Shown: positions 1 to 10,758 of the stretch, one piece after another | Layout of the letters: each line of letters starts with the position of its first letter | Numbering within the stretch: the first letter of the stretch is position 1 | Origin: Terriglobales bacterium | Lineage (GTDB): Bacteria > Acidobacteriota > Terriglobia > Terriglobales > Acidobacteriaceae | Reading direction: 5' to 3' | NCBI GenBank assembly: GCA_025462725.1 | Contig: JAOAPE010000012.1 | Location: 483,942 to 547,941 of the forward strand | Length of the DNA: 64,000 nucleotides | Notes under the pieces: model-generated | Told to the model about the DNA's origin: nothing | Seen by the model: only the letters and a program-made list of their open reading frames with translations | Databases searched by the model: none | Translations under genes and position numbers: made by a program

Positions 1-26
1 CAAATCCGGCGGGGGGAAGGCAAAGA

Positions 27-617
27 ATGCCCGCTGCTAAGAAACACAACCTTACTACGCCGGATCTGGTCTTGCTGAGTTTGCTCGCTGAACGTCCCAT
101 GCATGGCTATGAGGCAAATGCGGAGCTTGAGCGGCGAGAGGTCCGCGACTGGGCTGGGATATCGCGCCCCCAGGTCTATTACTCGCTAGAAAAGCTGGCG
201 CGCGCAGGACTGATCGGCCCCGGGGAAACGGAAGAAGCGTCGGCGGGACCGGAACGCCAGGCTTTCGCTACCAATGCAAAAGGGATCGTAGCTTTGGGCA
301 AGGCACTCGAAGCAGAGAGCTGGGCTACCCAGCGTGAGCGTCCACCGTTTCTCACTTGGATGGCATTGTCATGGCAGGCTTCGCCCGGTGTGTTCAAGAA
401 GCAACTCGCAGCACGAAGAGAATATTTGCGAGCGGAGTTTACGCGCGAAGCGGAAACCCTACGGGCGATCAAACGCGAGGTAGGTCACAAATATCATGAG
501 GCCGTGTGGATGGTCACCCTGGTGATCGAACAATTCAAGACTGAGTTGAAGTGGCTGGACAAAGTTGAGCGGGAAATGAAAAAGCGTGGTCCGGCGAAAA
601 AGCCGAGCCACGCTTGA
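27..617 (+). CDS. PadR-family transcriptional regulator
   Basis: A 196-residue protein with an N-terminal PadR winged helix at about residues 10-85 (LVLLSLLAERPMHGYE, then RPQVYYSLEKLARAGLI), which is the signature of the family. The second half is helical, fits the usual dimerisation region, and ends in a lysine-rich tail. A purine-rich ribosome site (GGGGGAAGG) lies about 8 bases before the ATG. PadR proteins are usually ligand-responsive repressors of nearby genes. The target is probably upstream of the window, because the next gene is on the other strand. Family assignment is secure; ligand and target are unknown. Confidence 0.9.
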   Translation: MPAAKKHNLTTPDLVLLSLLAERPMHGYEANAELERREVRDWAGISRPQVYYSLEKLARAGLIGPGETEEASAGPERQAFATNAKGIVALGKALEAESWATQRERPPFLTWMALSWQASPGVFKKQLAARREYLRAEFTREAETLRAIKREVGHKYHEAVWMVTLVIEQFKTELKWLDKVEREMKKRGPAKKPSHA

Positions 618-639
618 TTGTTCGTACGGAAATAACCTT

Positions 640-2085
640 CTACCGTGACGCTGGCTGGCTCTTTCCCATCGGCATCGGAAGCTTTCCATCCGCGCCTTTG
701 GTCAGTGACAGGAACTGAGGATCGCTCCGCAAAGATGCGAACACCGCATCCACGCGTGCTTCCATCATCTCTTTCGTGCGCACCGCATCGTACTGCTCAT
801 ATTCAGTGAAATGGCGCTTCAGCATCGAAAGCGCTTTGTCATGCTGTCCTGTTTGGGCGTAGATTGCGGCCAAGTTGTAAGACGCAGCCATGGAACTCAC
901 GTTCTTGTCCGCGATCTTTACGGCTTCAGCGCCCTTGCCATTGCCGGCCATGAATGCTGCGGCGAATATCTGGTTGAAAGGATCATTCGGATCTAGCGCC
1001 AGCGCCTGCTTCGTGTAGCTGTCCGCTTTCTTCACGTCGCCTTCCGAGTTCCAATACACTGCCAGGTTTCTGTAGGTCAGCGCCAGTGGATACTCTTTCG
1101 CGGACTGCTCCATAAGCGTCAATCCCTTTTTGAATTCGCCATCGTGGATGGTCATCTTGCCGAGTCCATGCAGCGCTACAGCGCGCGACATCGGATCAGC
1201 CTGCATCTTGAGAAGCTTGTTGAAGACGACGCGCGCCTTGTCCCACTCCCCAGTGTGATGACGATACACTTCGCCTAAATATCGCAGCGGCGCCGGGTCA
1301 GCAGGATCCATCGTGTGGGCTTCGGCATACAGCTTGCCTGCTTCAACGTAGTTTCCTTTTTCCTCGGCCGCCAAGCCGCTGAGCATCTTGCGTTCGATTC
1401 GCGCGCTCGCAGCCTTTTCAAAGATCGGCGGATCGGCAATCGCAGCCAGATCATTCACGCCCAACTTCTTCAATTCTTTCGCGGCATCCTTGGCTTTCTT
1501 CGGAAAGAGGCACTTCTCCTCATAGACAGAGCGCAGCATGGGGATAGCGCCATTGTTGTCGCCGGCCTTTGCTTTCTCACGCGCCTGGTTCAGCTTTTGC
1601 TCCAAACCGTTTTCGCGATTCTTCAACTCGGTCTCAAGCATCTTCTCAACGTTCTCGACCTTGAGCTTGCCGTCGTTGTTCTCGATCTTGGAAATCACGG
1701 TGCCGTCGGGAGTCGCAATCACCGCGATTGGCAGCTTTGAGTCTGCAATCTTTGGCCAAATCGGAGCTTTTGAGTCGGCGATCTCCAACGACACGCATTG
1801 GGTGGCATACATTGAGAGTTGTCGCGATTGACGCATGCTCGACTTGTTTACTTCGTCCTGCGAGGCAGGGAACCAATACAGCACCAGCCCTGTTGTGACA
1901 GGCGGCGCTGTGGGCGTGCGGAACTTCCACGGCACGCTATAAACTTGCGGCGCGTCATTGGGGCCGCTCGGCGATATTCCACCTTTTCCTCCGCCTCCTC
2001 CGCCACCGCATGTGGCAAAACTCTGCGGCACAGTTAGAAGGAAAATCAAGAAGGTGGATACGGAGCGGATCAAAGCTGTTTTCAT
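640..2085 (-). CDS. Secreted TPR protein with thioredoxin-like N-terminal region
   Basis: A 481-residue protein with a signal peptide (MKTALIRSVSTFLIFLLTVPQSFA) followed by one cysteine and a glycine run. Residues about 60-150 resemble a thioredoxin-like fold (VLYWFPASQDE, later a cis-Pro-like LPIAVIATPDG) but have no CxxC pair, so redox activity is unlikely. Residues about 160-460 are helical TPR repeats (for example NYVEAGKLYAEAHTMDPADP and GDVKKADSYTKQALALDPND). It is probably a periplasmic scaffold. It diverges from pilT, with about 160 bases between them for two promoters. Specific function is unknown. Confidence 0.75.
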   Translation of the reverse strand: MKTALIRSVSTFLIFLLTVPQSFATCGGGGGGGKGGISPSGPNDAPQVYSVPWKFRTPTAPPVTTGLVLYWFPASQDEVNKSSMRQSRQLSMYATQCVSLEIADSKAPIWPKIADSKLPIAVIATPDGTVISKIENNDGKLKVENVEKMLETELKNRENGLEQKLNQAREKAKAGDNNGAIPMLRSVYEEKCLFPKKAKDAAKELKKLGVNDLAAIADPPIFEKAASARIERKMLSGLAAEEKGNYVEAGKLYAEAHTMDPADPAPLRYLGEVYRHHTGEWDKARVVFNKLLKMQADPMSRAVALHGLGKMTIHDGEFKKGLTLMEQSAKEYPLALTYRNLAVYWNSEGDVKKADSYTKQALALDPNDPFNQIFAAAFMAGNGKGAEAVKIADKNVSSMAASYNLAAIYAQTGQHDKALSMLKRHFTEYEQYDAVRTKEMMEARVDAVFASLRSDPQFLSLTKGADGKLPMPMGKSQPASR

Positions 2086-2243
2086 GCGGAAATTATACCC
2101 CTTTCCCGCCCGATACTAAGGCCTTCGCTGCATACAACTGCGCCTCGCCGGATTCGCTTGGAGATTCCCATTCTGCCGTGCTATCTTCGCTTTCCCTTCA
2201 GGAAATCACCACCGTCATTTCAAAAATCGGAGAACGTCTGGCA

Positions 2244-3800
2244 ATGTCAGAGACCCTTGAATCGCTCTTAAACGCTGCACCCCTCGTCACCGCCGGTCAG
2301 ATCATGTTTCAGGCTGGCAAGCCGACTGTGTTCATGAACGTACAGGGTGCGGCCGAGCCGGTGGGTGCGCCGCTGGCCCAAGCCGATCTTGAAGCCTTGC
2401 TCATGCCCGTGGTTCCAGCGAATGTGAAGGCTGCCATGGCCACTCAGGCTCAGGTGGCTTTTCAAGTGAATCTCTCAAGCGCAGGCACATTTGAGGTTCG
2501 ACTCGCGCGCGAAACTACTGGCCTTCGCGCTATCCTGAAGCGACTTCCCGCAAGTGCCGCTGCTGCTGCACCTGCACCAGTCGCTCATGCGGCTGCGCCT
2601 GCGTCTCCTGCTGGCGCTGCTGCCGCACCAGCAAAGGTCGTTACCGCCGCACCCAGGAAATCAGGGCCGATTGAAATAGATAAATTGTTCAGAGTGCAGC
2701 TCGATATGAAAGCCTCTGACATGCACCTTTCATCCTGTGTGATCCCCATGGTCCGCGCAGACGGTGACATGGTGAACATGAACGGATACACCACCCAGTT
2801 GACGCCTGCAGATGCAGAACGCATCCTCTGGGAGTTGATGCCCGACAAGAACCGCGAGGAATTCAGTCGACGCAAAGACACTGACTTTGCCTACGAGTTC
2901 GGCACAGAAGCCCGCTTCCGCTGCAACGTCTTCATGGACCGCAAAGGCATGGGCGGCGTCTTCCGTCAGATCCCTAGCAAGATCCTCACCGCGGAACAAC
3001 TGAATCTCTCAAAGGACATCTTGAAACTCTGTTACCTGACCAAAGGTCTTGTCCTGGTCACCGGGCCTACGGGCAGCGGCAAGTCCACTACGCTTTGCGC
3101 CATGGTGGACCACATCAACAAGAACCGCAGCGACCATATCATTACCATCGAGGACCCGATCGAGTTCGTTCACGACAATCAGAAATGCCTGATCAATCAG
3201 CGCGAAGTTCACAATCACACGGATTCATTCAAGGACGCATTGCGCGCAGCGCTGCGTGAAGATCCCGATATCATACTGGTCGGCGAAATGCGTGATCTTG
3301 AAACCATCGCCATAGCCATCGAGATGGCTGAAACGGGGCACCTCGTCTTCGGCACGCTGCACACCTCTACCGCGCCGAGCACGATCGATCGCATCATCGA
3401 TCAGTTCCCGGCGGACCGCCAATCGCAGATTCGCGTAATGTTGTCGGAATCACTCAAAGGTGTGATCGCGCAAACCCTTTGCAAAAAGATCGGTGGAGGC
3501 CGCATCGCAGCGCTCGAAGTGTTACTGGCCGATTCAGCCATCGCCAACCTCATCCGTGAAGCGAAGACAACGCAGATACCTTCATCCATGCAGACCGGCA
3601 AATCCAAGGGCATGGTCACGCTGAATGACGCGCTGCTCAACATGGTGAAGACAAAACAGGTGGAGCCGAAAGAGGCCTACATGAAGGCCGTCGACAAAGT
3701 GAACTTCGAAAGTCTGCTCAAGCGCGAGAATATTGACGTCTCATTCATCACGCCCGCAGCCGTCGCCGGAGCACCGGCACCAGGAGCGCCGGCAAAGTAA
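2244..3800 (+). CDS. pilT: Type IV pilus retraction ATPase PilT with duplicated N-terminal domain
   Basis: Hexameric ATPase that drives pilus retraction on the cytoplasmic side of the pilus base. The Walker A motif GPTGSGKST starts at about residue 274, followed by the Asp box (TIEDPIEFVH), Walker B (DPDIILVGEMRD) and the His box (TGHLVFGTLHT). The protein has 518 residues, roughly 150 more than a usual PilT. The extra N-terminus (residues 1-105) looks like a second, diverged copy of the PAS-like N-terminal domain, joined by an Ala/Pro linker (about 107-140). I chose ATG 2244 (GGAG 12 bases upstream) over an ORF start that overlaps the divergent gene. A pilin gene lies near 42 kb and a PilZ gene near 25.6 kb. 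Confidence 0.9.
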   Translation: MSETLESLLNAAPLVTAGQIMFQAGKPTVFMNVQGAAEPVGAPLAQADLEALLMPVVPANVKAAMATQAQVAFQVNLSSAGTFEVRLARETTGLRAILKRLPASAAAAAPAPVAHAAAPASPAGAAAAPAKVVTAAPRKSGPIEIDKLFRVQLDMKASDMHLSSCVIPMVRADGDMVNMNGYTTQLTPADAERILWELMPDKNREEFSRRKDTDFAYEFGTEARFRCNVFMDRKGMGGVFRQIPSKILTAEQLNLSKDILKLCYLTKGLVLVTGPTGSGKSTTLCAMVDHINKNRSDHIITIEDPIEFVHDNQKCLINQREVHNHTDSFKDALRAALREDPDIILVGEMRDLETIAIAIEMAETGHLVFGTLHTSTAPSTIDRIIDQFPADRQSQIRVMLSESLKGVIAQTLCKKIGGGRIAALEVLLADSAIANLIREAKTTQIPSSMQTGKSKGMVTLNDALLNMVKTKQVEPKEAYMKAVDKVNFESLLKRENIDVSFITPAAVAGAPAPGAPAK

Positions 3801-3808
3801 AGTTTATT

Positions 3809-3923
3809 CACCACGGAGACACAGAGGCACAGAGAAATTTTTTTGTTGTCATCCTGAGCGAGCCGTAGGCGAGTCGAAGGATCTATGCGTTTTCTTTTCT
3901 CCGCGGCTCTGCGCCTCCGCGTT
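3809..3923. repeat. Hairpin-forming dispersed repeat (MITE-like)
   Basis: The left arm begins CACCACGGAGACACAGAGG. The right arm, read on the other strand, matches it at about 20 of 27 positions, so the element can fold into a long imperfect hairpin. Between the arms is a GTCATCCTGAGCG...CGAAGGATCT motif, and a relative of that motif occurs near 15,600. Single-arm relatives lie at 16240-16269 and, inverted, at 19301-19326. No coding sequence is visible. It probably spreads with help from another element. Confidence 0.55.
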
Positions 3924-3949
3924 GAACTCGTCTTTGGTATTCTCCCATC

Positions 3950-4552
3950 ATGATCGCTCCAGCCCCGCTGGCACTCCAATCCATCCGACTCACCGGAACC
4001 CGAGCAGAACTTGTTCCACTCGAAGTCTCCCACATTGAAGCGCTCTACGAAGCCGGACGTGACCCGCAAGCCTTCCGATACTTCCGCAATCGCATGACCA
4101 GCGTGGAAGACATGCGCACGTACATGATGGAAGGCCTGGCCACGCAGACCAAGGGCACCGATCTTCCCTGGGTCATCCTGGATCGCGAGCAGGGTAATAA
4201 AGTTGTTGGCAGCACGCGATTGTTTGATGTCCAGCTAGCGAATCGCAATGGCGAGATCGGACATACGTGGTTGAATCCCTCTGTCTGGCGCACCCGCATC
4301 AACACCGAATGTAAATACATGATCCTGCGACACTGCTTTGAGACGCTGAACTTTTTGCGCGTGCAGTTGAAGACTGACCTGCGCAATGTCCGTTCTCAGG
4401 AAGCAATCGCCCGGCTCGGCGCGGTCCGCGAAGGCGTCTGGCGCAACCACGTCATCATGCATGACGGATACATCCGTAGCTCAGTCGTATTTAGTGTCTT
4501 GGCCGAGGAATGGCCGGGAGTGAAGGGGAAGTTGGAGGAGGCGTTGGCCTGA
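3950..4552 (+). CDS. GNAT-family N-acetyltransferase (RimJ/RimL type)
   Basis: A 200-residue acetyl-CoA-dependent acetyltransferase. The order of elements fits the Acetyltransf_3 family: an N-terminal strand (LTGTRAELVPLEVSHIEALYEAG), a central PWVILDREQGNKVVGSTRL, a late NECKYMILRHCFETLN helix and the NVRSQEAIARLGAVREGV motif, which resembles the RimJ/RimL C-terminal signature. These enzymes acetylate protein N-termini or small molecules; the substrate cannot be read from sequence. It stands alone between a dispersed repeat and the convergent kdsA operon. Confidence 0.85.
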   Translation: MIAPAPLALQSIRLTGTRAELVPLEVSHIEALYEAGRDPQAFRYFRNRMTSVEDMRTYMMEGLATQTKGTDLPWVILDREQGNKVVGSTRLFDVQLANRNGEIGHTWLNPSVWRTRINTECKYMILRHCFETLNFLRVQLKTDLRNVRSQEAIARLGAVREGVWRNHVIMHDGYIRSSVVFSVLAEEWPGVKGKLEEALA

Positions 4553-4579
4553 TCCGCGGTTATCTGCGTCAATCTGCGG

Positions 4580-5404
4580 CTAAGGTTTTGAAACCGCCGC
4601 CCGCACGGCCAGCAACTGCTGCAGTGTGCTGCGCAGATTTTTCAAGTCCAGCGCATTTGCGCCGTCGGACTTTGCTTCCTTCGGATTATCGTGGACTTCC
4701 ATGAAGATTCCGTCGACGCCGGCTGCCACTGCCGCACGCGAGAGTAGCGGGATGAACTCCGGTTGTCCGCCGCTGGTGCCATTGCTTGCGGAAGGAAGCT
4801 GCACCGAGTGAGTGGCGTCGAAGACTACCGGCGCGAACTCGCGCATGATGGCCAGCCCGCGCATGTCCACTACAAGGTTGTTGTATCCGAACGATGACCC
4901 GCGCTCCGTGAGCACGACTTTGTCATTTCCAGCCTCGCGGACTTTGTTCACCGCGTGACGCATGTCCGCAGGAGATACGAACTGGCCTTTCTTCACGTTG
5001 ACCACACGCCCGGTCTTCGCGGCGGCAACGAGCAAATCCGTCTGCCGACAAAGGAACGCAGGAATCTGCAACACATCCACTGCTTCGCCGACGCGCTCGC
5101 AATCATGGGCATCATGGACATCCGTCAGCACCGGCACGCCGACCGTCTCTCTAACTTTCTTCAGGATGCGCGTGCCCTCTTCCAACCCCGGCCCGCGAAA
5201 ACTTGAGATGGATGTGCGATTCGCTTTGTCGTAGGACGCCTTGAAAATGTAAGGGACTTTCAAGTCCTTGCAGACGGCAGCTATCGCCTCTGCCATCTTC
5301 AGCGCGTGCGCTTCGCTCTCGATTACGCATGGCCCCGCGATCAGGAACAGCGAAGCTCCGCCAACGGTGATGTCAGTGTTCGGAATGTCGAAAGCTTTAC
5401 TCAG
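4580..5404 (-). CDS. kdsA: 3-deoxy-8-phosphooctulonate (KDO-8-P) synthase
   Basis: Joins phosphoenolpyruvate and arabinose 5-phosphate to make KDO-8-P for lipopolysaccharide. The IAGPCVIES motif, [16 protein letters not shown] and GSSFGYNN are typical of KdsA. The first ATG (5296) falls after IAGPC, so it would remove essential sequence. Upstream of that motif the frame closes at a stop, leaving CTG at 5402-5404 as the best start; it overlaps the TGA of the preceding gene (CTGA). That gives 274 residues, close to the family norm. It is the last gene of a pyrG - unknown - kdsA operon. Confidence 0.9.
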   Translation of the reverse strand: MSKAFDIPNTDITVGGASLFLIAGPCVIESEAHALKMAEAIAAVCKDLKVPYIFKASYDKANRTSISSFRGPGLEEGTRILKKVRETVGVPVLTDVHDAHDCERVGEAVDVLQIPAFLCRQTDLLVAAAKTGRVVNVKKGQFVSPADMRHAVNKVREAGNDKVVLTERGSSFGYNNLVVDMRGLAIMREFAPVVFDATHSVQLPSASNGTSGGQPEFIPLLSRAAVAAGVDGIFMEVHDNPKEAKSDGANALDLKNLRSTLQQLLAVRAAVSKP

Positions 5405-5835
5405 CGGCGTTCACCCGGAAATTTCTTTAACCATTCTTGCCATTTCTCTTTCAAGGCAGGCACAATCGATTCCAGATTCTTCTTCGCGTCGTCGCGAGTT
5501 CTCATCGGATGTGGAAGTGAGACGGCCCATACACCCCAACGGGACGCTTCGAAAGGCAAGACTTCTTCGAAATTCAGATTGGATCCAATGTCCCAGACGA
5601 GACCTGCGCGGCTGTCATCCGGCGCAACGACAAAAGCATCACCTTCGTTCGTTTCCTGGGCTTCAAAATTGGTGATCATGCCGAAGCGAAATCCCTCTAC
5701 TTGGACGTCTTCCAGAATTCGAAATCCGTGATAGACAGGAGTTCCTTCGGGTCGGGCAATGAATCCCGGAACTCCATCCGAAGCGCTCGCAGCGTTCGAG
5801 TCGTACGCTAACGGCCGACCAATATTTTTCGACAC
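5401..5835 (-). CDS. Conserved hypothetical protein between pyrG and kdsA
   Basis: A 144-residue soluble protein with no signal peptide or membrane segment. I do not recognise its family. It is rich in aromatic and acidic residues ([23 protein letters not shown]) and ends in a helical, lysine-rich stretch. The GTG start follows the pyrG TAA directly, and its TGA overlaps the proposed kdsA start, so the three genes are very likely translated together. The tight packing suggests a link to nucleotide-sugar or KDO metabolism, but that is inference only. Confidence 0.65.
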   Translation of the reverse strand: MSKNIGRPLAYDSNAASASDGVPGFIARPEGTPVYHGFRILEDVQVEGFRFGMITNFEAQETNEGDAFVVAPDDSRAGLVWDIGSNLNFEEVLPFEASRWGVWAVSLPHPMRTRDDAKKNLESIVPALKEKWQEWLKKFPGERR

Positions 5836-7596
<1,761 letters not shown>

Positions 7597-7714
7597 CTAC
7601 AACGCGGTAGGGGTGCACATCCAATTATGCCAGAAAACGGGGTTTGCTGAAACCGAAATTCGAGGCGCGCGCACTTCGCATCTAATCCGGTACAGCAGGG
7701 TTACAATTTACGCA

Positions 7715-8713
7715 GTGAAGAAGATCCTCCAACTCGGTTTGATCCTATCTCTGGCGCTCAGCACCGTCTCATTTGCCCAAGTGCAGGCGCAGACCAAGGG
7801 CAAGCGGCTCATCCTTAGAGATGGTTCGTACCAGATTGCCACAAAGTGGGAAGTTCAGGGCGACCGTGTCCGCTACTACAGCTCCGAGCGATTCATGTGG
7901 GAAGAACTGCCCATCTCTCTTGTGGACTGGCCGGCCACGAAGAAGTATGAAGCCGACCGCGAAGCCGGCAGGACAGCCGAACAGAACGAACTCCGTTTGG
8001 AAGCGGAAGCGGATCGCAAAGCTGAGGAAGCCAAGTCACCAACTGTCGCTCCCGGTCTGCGACTCCCTGAGCAAGGCGGAGTCTTCATACTCGACAGTTT
8101 CCAGTCGCATCCGCAGCTTGTAGAGCTTGTGCAAAACGGCAGCGAGATCAACAAGCAAATGGGCAAGAACATTTTGCGCTCGGTGATCAATCCCTTGCCC
8201 AGCGGCCCTAAGCAAACAGTCGAATTGAAAGGGACTCACGCCCGCATCCAATCGCACACCGGCACACCCACGATCTATGTGAACGTAAATTTCTCGCCGG
8301 ACGATGAAAGCCAAACCACTGATGCTTCCAGAGCCCCGAACAAACCCAGCGATTTACCCGCCATACAGCGCTTCAAGATTGTCCGATTAGACACAAAGAA
8401 AGACTCGCGGGTCGTCAGCAATCTGAAAGTCGCCTTAACGGGACGCATCAACGAACAACAGAACGTAGTCAACGCTGTTGCCGAATCGCTTTCAGCTGAT
8501 TGGACAAAGCTCACTCCTGCAACGCCTCTCTCACCCGGCGAGTACGCCATCGTCGAGATGCTTGGCCCCAAACAGATGAACCTTTATGTATGGGATTTCG
8601 GCGTCGATCCAAGTGCGCCCGCAAATGCTTCCGCCTGGAAGCCTGCCGCTCCTACCCACACGGAAACAGGTACGAGTCAGAGTCCGGCGCTAGAGGGAAG
8701 ACCGAAAAAATAG
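7715..8713 (+). CDS. Secreted protein of unknown function
   Basis: About 332 residues from a GTG start that precedes a clear signal peptide (KKILQLGLILSLALSTVSFAQ). The mature part starts with a short beta segment (LILRDGSYQIATKWEVQGDRVRYYS), as seen in acidobacterial proteins of the same layout, then a charged Ala/Glu helix and a mixed C-terminal domain with GEYAIVEML near the end. No catalytic motif is visible. The ORF is open further upstream but that part lacks a signal peptide. It is probably periplasmic or cell-surface; function unknown. Confidence 0.65.
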   Translation: MKKILQLGLILSLALSTVSFAQVQAQTKGKRLILRDGSYQIATKWEVQGDRVRYYSSERFMWEELPISLVDWPATKKYEADREAGRTAEQNELRLEAEADRKAEEAKSPTVAPGLRLPEQGGVFILDSFQSHPQLVELVQNGSEINKQMGKNILRSVINPLPSGPKQTVELKGTHARIQSHTGTPTIYVNVNFSPDDESQTTDASRAPNKPSDLPAIQRFKIVRLDTKKDSRVVSNLKVALTGRINEQQNVVNAVAESLSADWTKLTPATPLSPGEYAIVEMLGPKQMNLYVWDFGVDPSAPANASAWKPAAPTHTETGTSQSPALEGRPKK

Positions 8714-8718
8714 GAGGA

Positions 8719-8994
8719 TTATCGACTTGGGAACAACTTGCTCATCTGTTTTTCCAGTTCGTCCATGCCATGATTGCTCACTGGCCCATGTTCACGCCAT
8801 TGAATGGATCCGGCTCCATCCAGCAGAATCAAGTAAGCCTCTTCATCCTTTGCATGTGCCGTTAATTTCTTGAGAATCTCGGAACCCTGGTAAAGAAGTA
8901 TGAATCGAGTCTGCTCTTCAGCTGGTATGGATTTCCTTATGCCGCTCTTCACGATACCACGAAACAATCTGGGTACTTCTTCAAGTTCCAGCAC
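8719..8994 (-). pseudogene. C-terminal remnant of a thioredoxin-like (ATP10-like) protein
   Basis: About 90 residues (PRLFRGIVKSGIRKSIP ... AYLILLDGAGSIQWR) resemble the end of thioredoxin-like/ATP10-type proteins, where a 'LLD..G.I.WR..G' strand pair closes the fold. The expected N-terminal half with the active site is missing. The open frame continues to 9186, but that part overlaps the coding strand of the next gene and shows no family resemblance. Both this gene and its divergent neighbour lose their N-termini at about 8995, which points to one deletion. Family identification is tentative. Confidence 0.5.
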
Positions 8995-8998
8995 CTGG

Positions 8999-9427
8999 AC
9001 AGATATCTTGCATGAATATTTCTTGCCACGCGAAAGAGTCGGATCTTTCCTCCTGGAGGCGAAGCACATCATTCTCCGATATAAGGCAGATTTGCTGAAT
9101 GTAACTGTGCGAGAGGTCGAGTCTGACAGCGACGTATTTCTAAAGTACGCTGACCAGCGTATGTTTGCATTCGTCATGTTCTTCAATCAAGAGCGCACAT
9201 TAAACGCTGACCATCAGATGGAAGCTATGACGCGGGAACTCATTGATGCTGCTCTAAGAAATGGAGGTCGTTACTATCTTCCGTATCGTTTACATGCTTC
9301 AGCAGAGCAATTTTCCCGAGCATATCCTAATGCTGACAGGTTTTTTCGCCTCAAGAGGCAGTACGACCCTGATGAACTCTTCCAAAATAAGTTTTACTTG
9401 AAATACGGGAGAGCACGAGCGCAGTGA
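8999..9427 (+). pseudogene. C-terminal remnant of an FAD-linked oxidase (sugar-lactone oxidase type)
   Basis: Residues such as LHEYFLPRERV, DLLNVTVREVESD, MFAFVMFFNQ, YYLPYRLHAS and the final YDPDELFQNKFYLKYG match the C-terminal (ALO-type) region of FAD-binding oxidoreductases of the D-arabinono-1,4-lactone oxidase group. The whole N-terminal FAD domain is absent; the frame before 8999 is unrelated sequence. About 143 residues remain of a protein normally over 400 long, so it cannot bind FAD as the family does. It ends in an intact stop codon at 9427. Confidence 0.7.
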
Positions 9428-9446
9428 GTGCGGATGTTGCTAATTC

Positions 9447-10499
9447 CTACCGGATCATGCCTTGTTGCGCCACCGCGATGCTGTCGCGGTTGTTGTTTTT
9501 CACCATGTACATCATCTCGTCAGCTTGGCGGATGATCTCATGCGCGCTCTTGGCATCTTCGGGGAAAGTCGCCAGGCCCATGCTGGTCTTGATCGTCAGC
9601 GAGACGTTGCCTTCCATCTCAAACGGCGTGCCGCGGATCATCTCGCGCAAACGTTTTGCGACGACCAATCCTTGTTCCTTACTGGTTTGAGGAAGTAGGA
9701 CTACAAATTCGTCGCCGCCATATCGGAAGGCGTAGTCGATCAAACGCAGGCAGGCCTTGATCCGGTATCCAATGTCATTCAGCAGCCGGCTTCCAATCAA
9801 GTGTCCGTGGATGTCATTCACTTGTTTAAAGTGATCCAAGTCAAGGAACACCACGCTGAACTCATAATTGAAACGCTGCGACCGATAGACCTCAGCTTCC
9901 AGCGTCTTATAAAGGTGGCGAGCGTTGTAAAGGCCAGTGCAGTCGTCCGTGATGGTCAGTTCTTGGATTTTTTCAACAGCCCGCGCATTGTCGATCGCGA
10001 TCGCCGCGTAATCGCAGAGCGCATGCAGGAAGAACATCTCGTTCTCGCCGAAGCTCTCCAGCGGACTATTAATAAGCTGTATTACCGCCAGCACTCTGTG
10101 TTTCGATTTCAGCGGCACGCAGATCATGGAACGCGTTTGCCACTTCGTCATTTCATCGATCCGTTTTGCAAATCTCGGATCGGTATAGACATCCGGCACC
10201 AGCAGCGATTCGCCATGTTTTGCAACCCACCCGGCGATGCCTTCGCCAACTTTCAGGCGAAGCGTCTTCAGCGTGTCGGCCGCCGGACCCACTGCGATAG
10301 CGAAATAGAGTTCGTCTTTCTGCTCATCCACCATGAGCAGCGACCAAGTATCTGGCTTGAAGAATTTTGCGATGTTATCCATCACCGTCTGCAAGACGGC
10401 GTCGAGATCGAGCGAGGAAGTCAGGGCTTTCGCGACATCGTGGAAGATGCCGATCTCCTCGATGTGTCGCTTTCGTCCGGTCGGAGCGAACTCAGTCAT
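9447..10499 (-). CDS. GAF-GGDEF diguanylate cyclase
   Basis: A 350-residue cytoplasmic signalling protein. An N-terminal GAF sensor domain spans about residues 20-175 (LDLDAVLQTVMDNIAKFF, VGEGIAGWVAKHGESLLVPDV, RSMICVPLK). The C-terminal GGDEF domain (about 185-345) keeps an intact active site, YGGDEFVVLLP, so it should make cyclic di-GMP from two GTP. I chose ATG 10499 because it follows an AAGGA-like site and begins the conserved region. A PilZ c-di-GMP receptor gene and pilus genes occur elsewhere in the window, which could form one circuit. Confidence 0.88.
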   Translation of the reverse strand: MTEFAPTGRKRHIEEIGIFHDVAKALTSSLDLDAVLQTVMDNIAKFFKPDTWSLLMVDEQKDELYFAIAVGPAADTLKTLRLKVGEGIAGWVAKHGESLLVPDVYTDPRFAKRIDEMTKWQTRSMICVPLKSKHRVLAVIQLINSPLESFGENEMFFLHALCDYAAIAIDNARAVEKIQELTITDDCTGLYNARHLYKTLEAEVYRSQRFNYEFSVVFLDLDHFKQVNDIHGHLIGSRLLNDIGYRIKACLRLIDYAFRYGGDEFVVLLPQTSKEQGLVVAKRLREMIRGTPFEMEGNVSLTIKTSMGLATFPEDAKSAHEIIRQADEMMYMVKNNNRDSIAVAQQGMIR

Positions 10500-10678
10500 T
10501 AAGTGACATGTCCTTAGGATCTGGCCTCGAGGGGATGCCTGACGAGCGCCATTATATGACGGCGATTTACGATTCAGCAATAAACAAAATCACTAGGCCT
10601 TACTCATGAGTTAACTCCCCTGAAGCTCAAGTCGCTGCCAATAAGGTGTTTACTCCGCTGAGACCGCCTATTTTGGAT

Positions 10679-10707
10679 TTGACAGCACCTTAACACCAAC
10701 CTATCAT
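10679..10707 (+). promoter_or_regulatory. Candidate sigma70-type promoter of the rodZ-like gene
   Basis: TTGACA at 10679-10684 and TATCAT at 10702-10707 are separated by 17 bases, one mismatch from consensus overall. Transcription would start near 10715, giving a leader of about 45 bases before the ATG at 10759. Confidence 0.55.
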
Positions 10708-10758
10708 TGCCGTCATTTCCACCGCTTTTCCACAACCACCCCCTAACAAGGATTTGAA

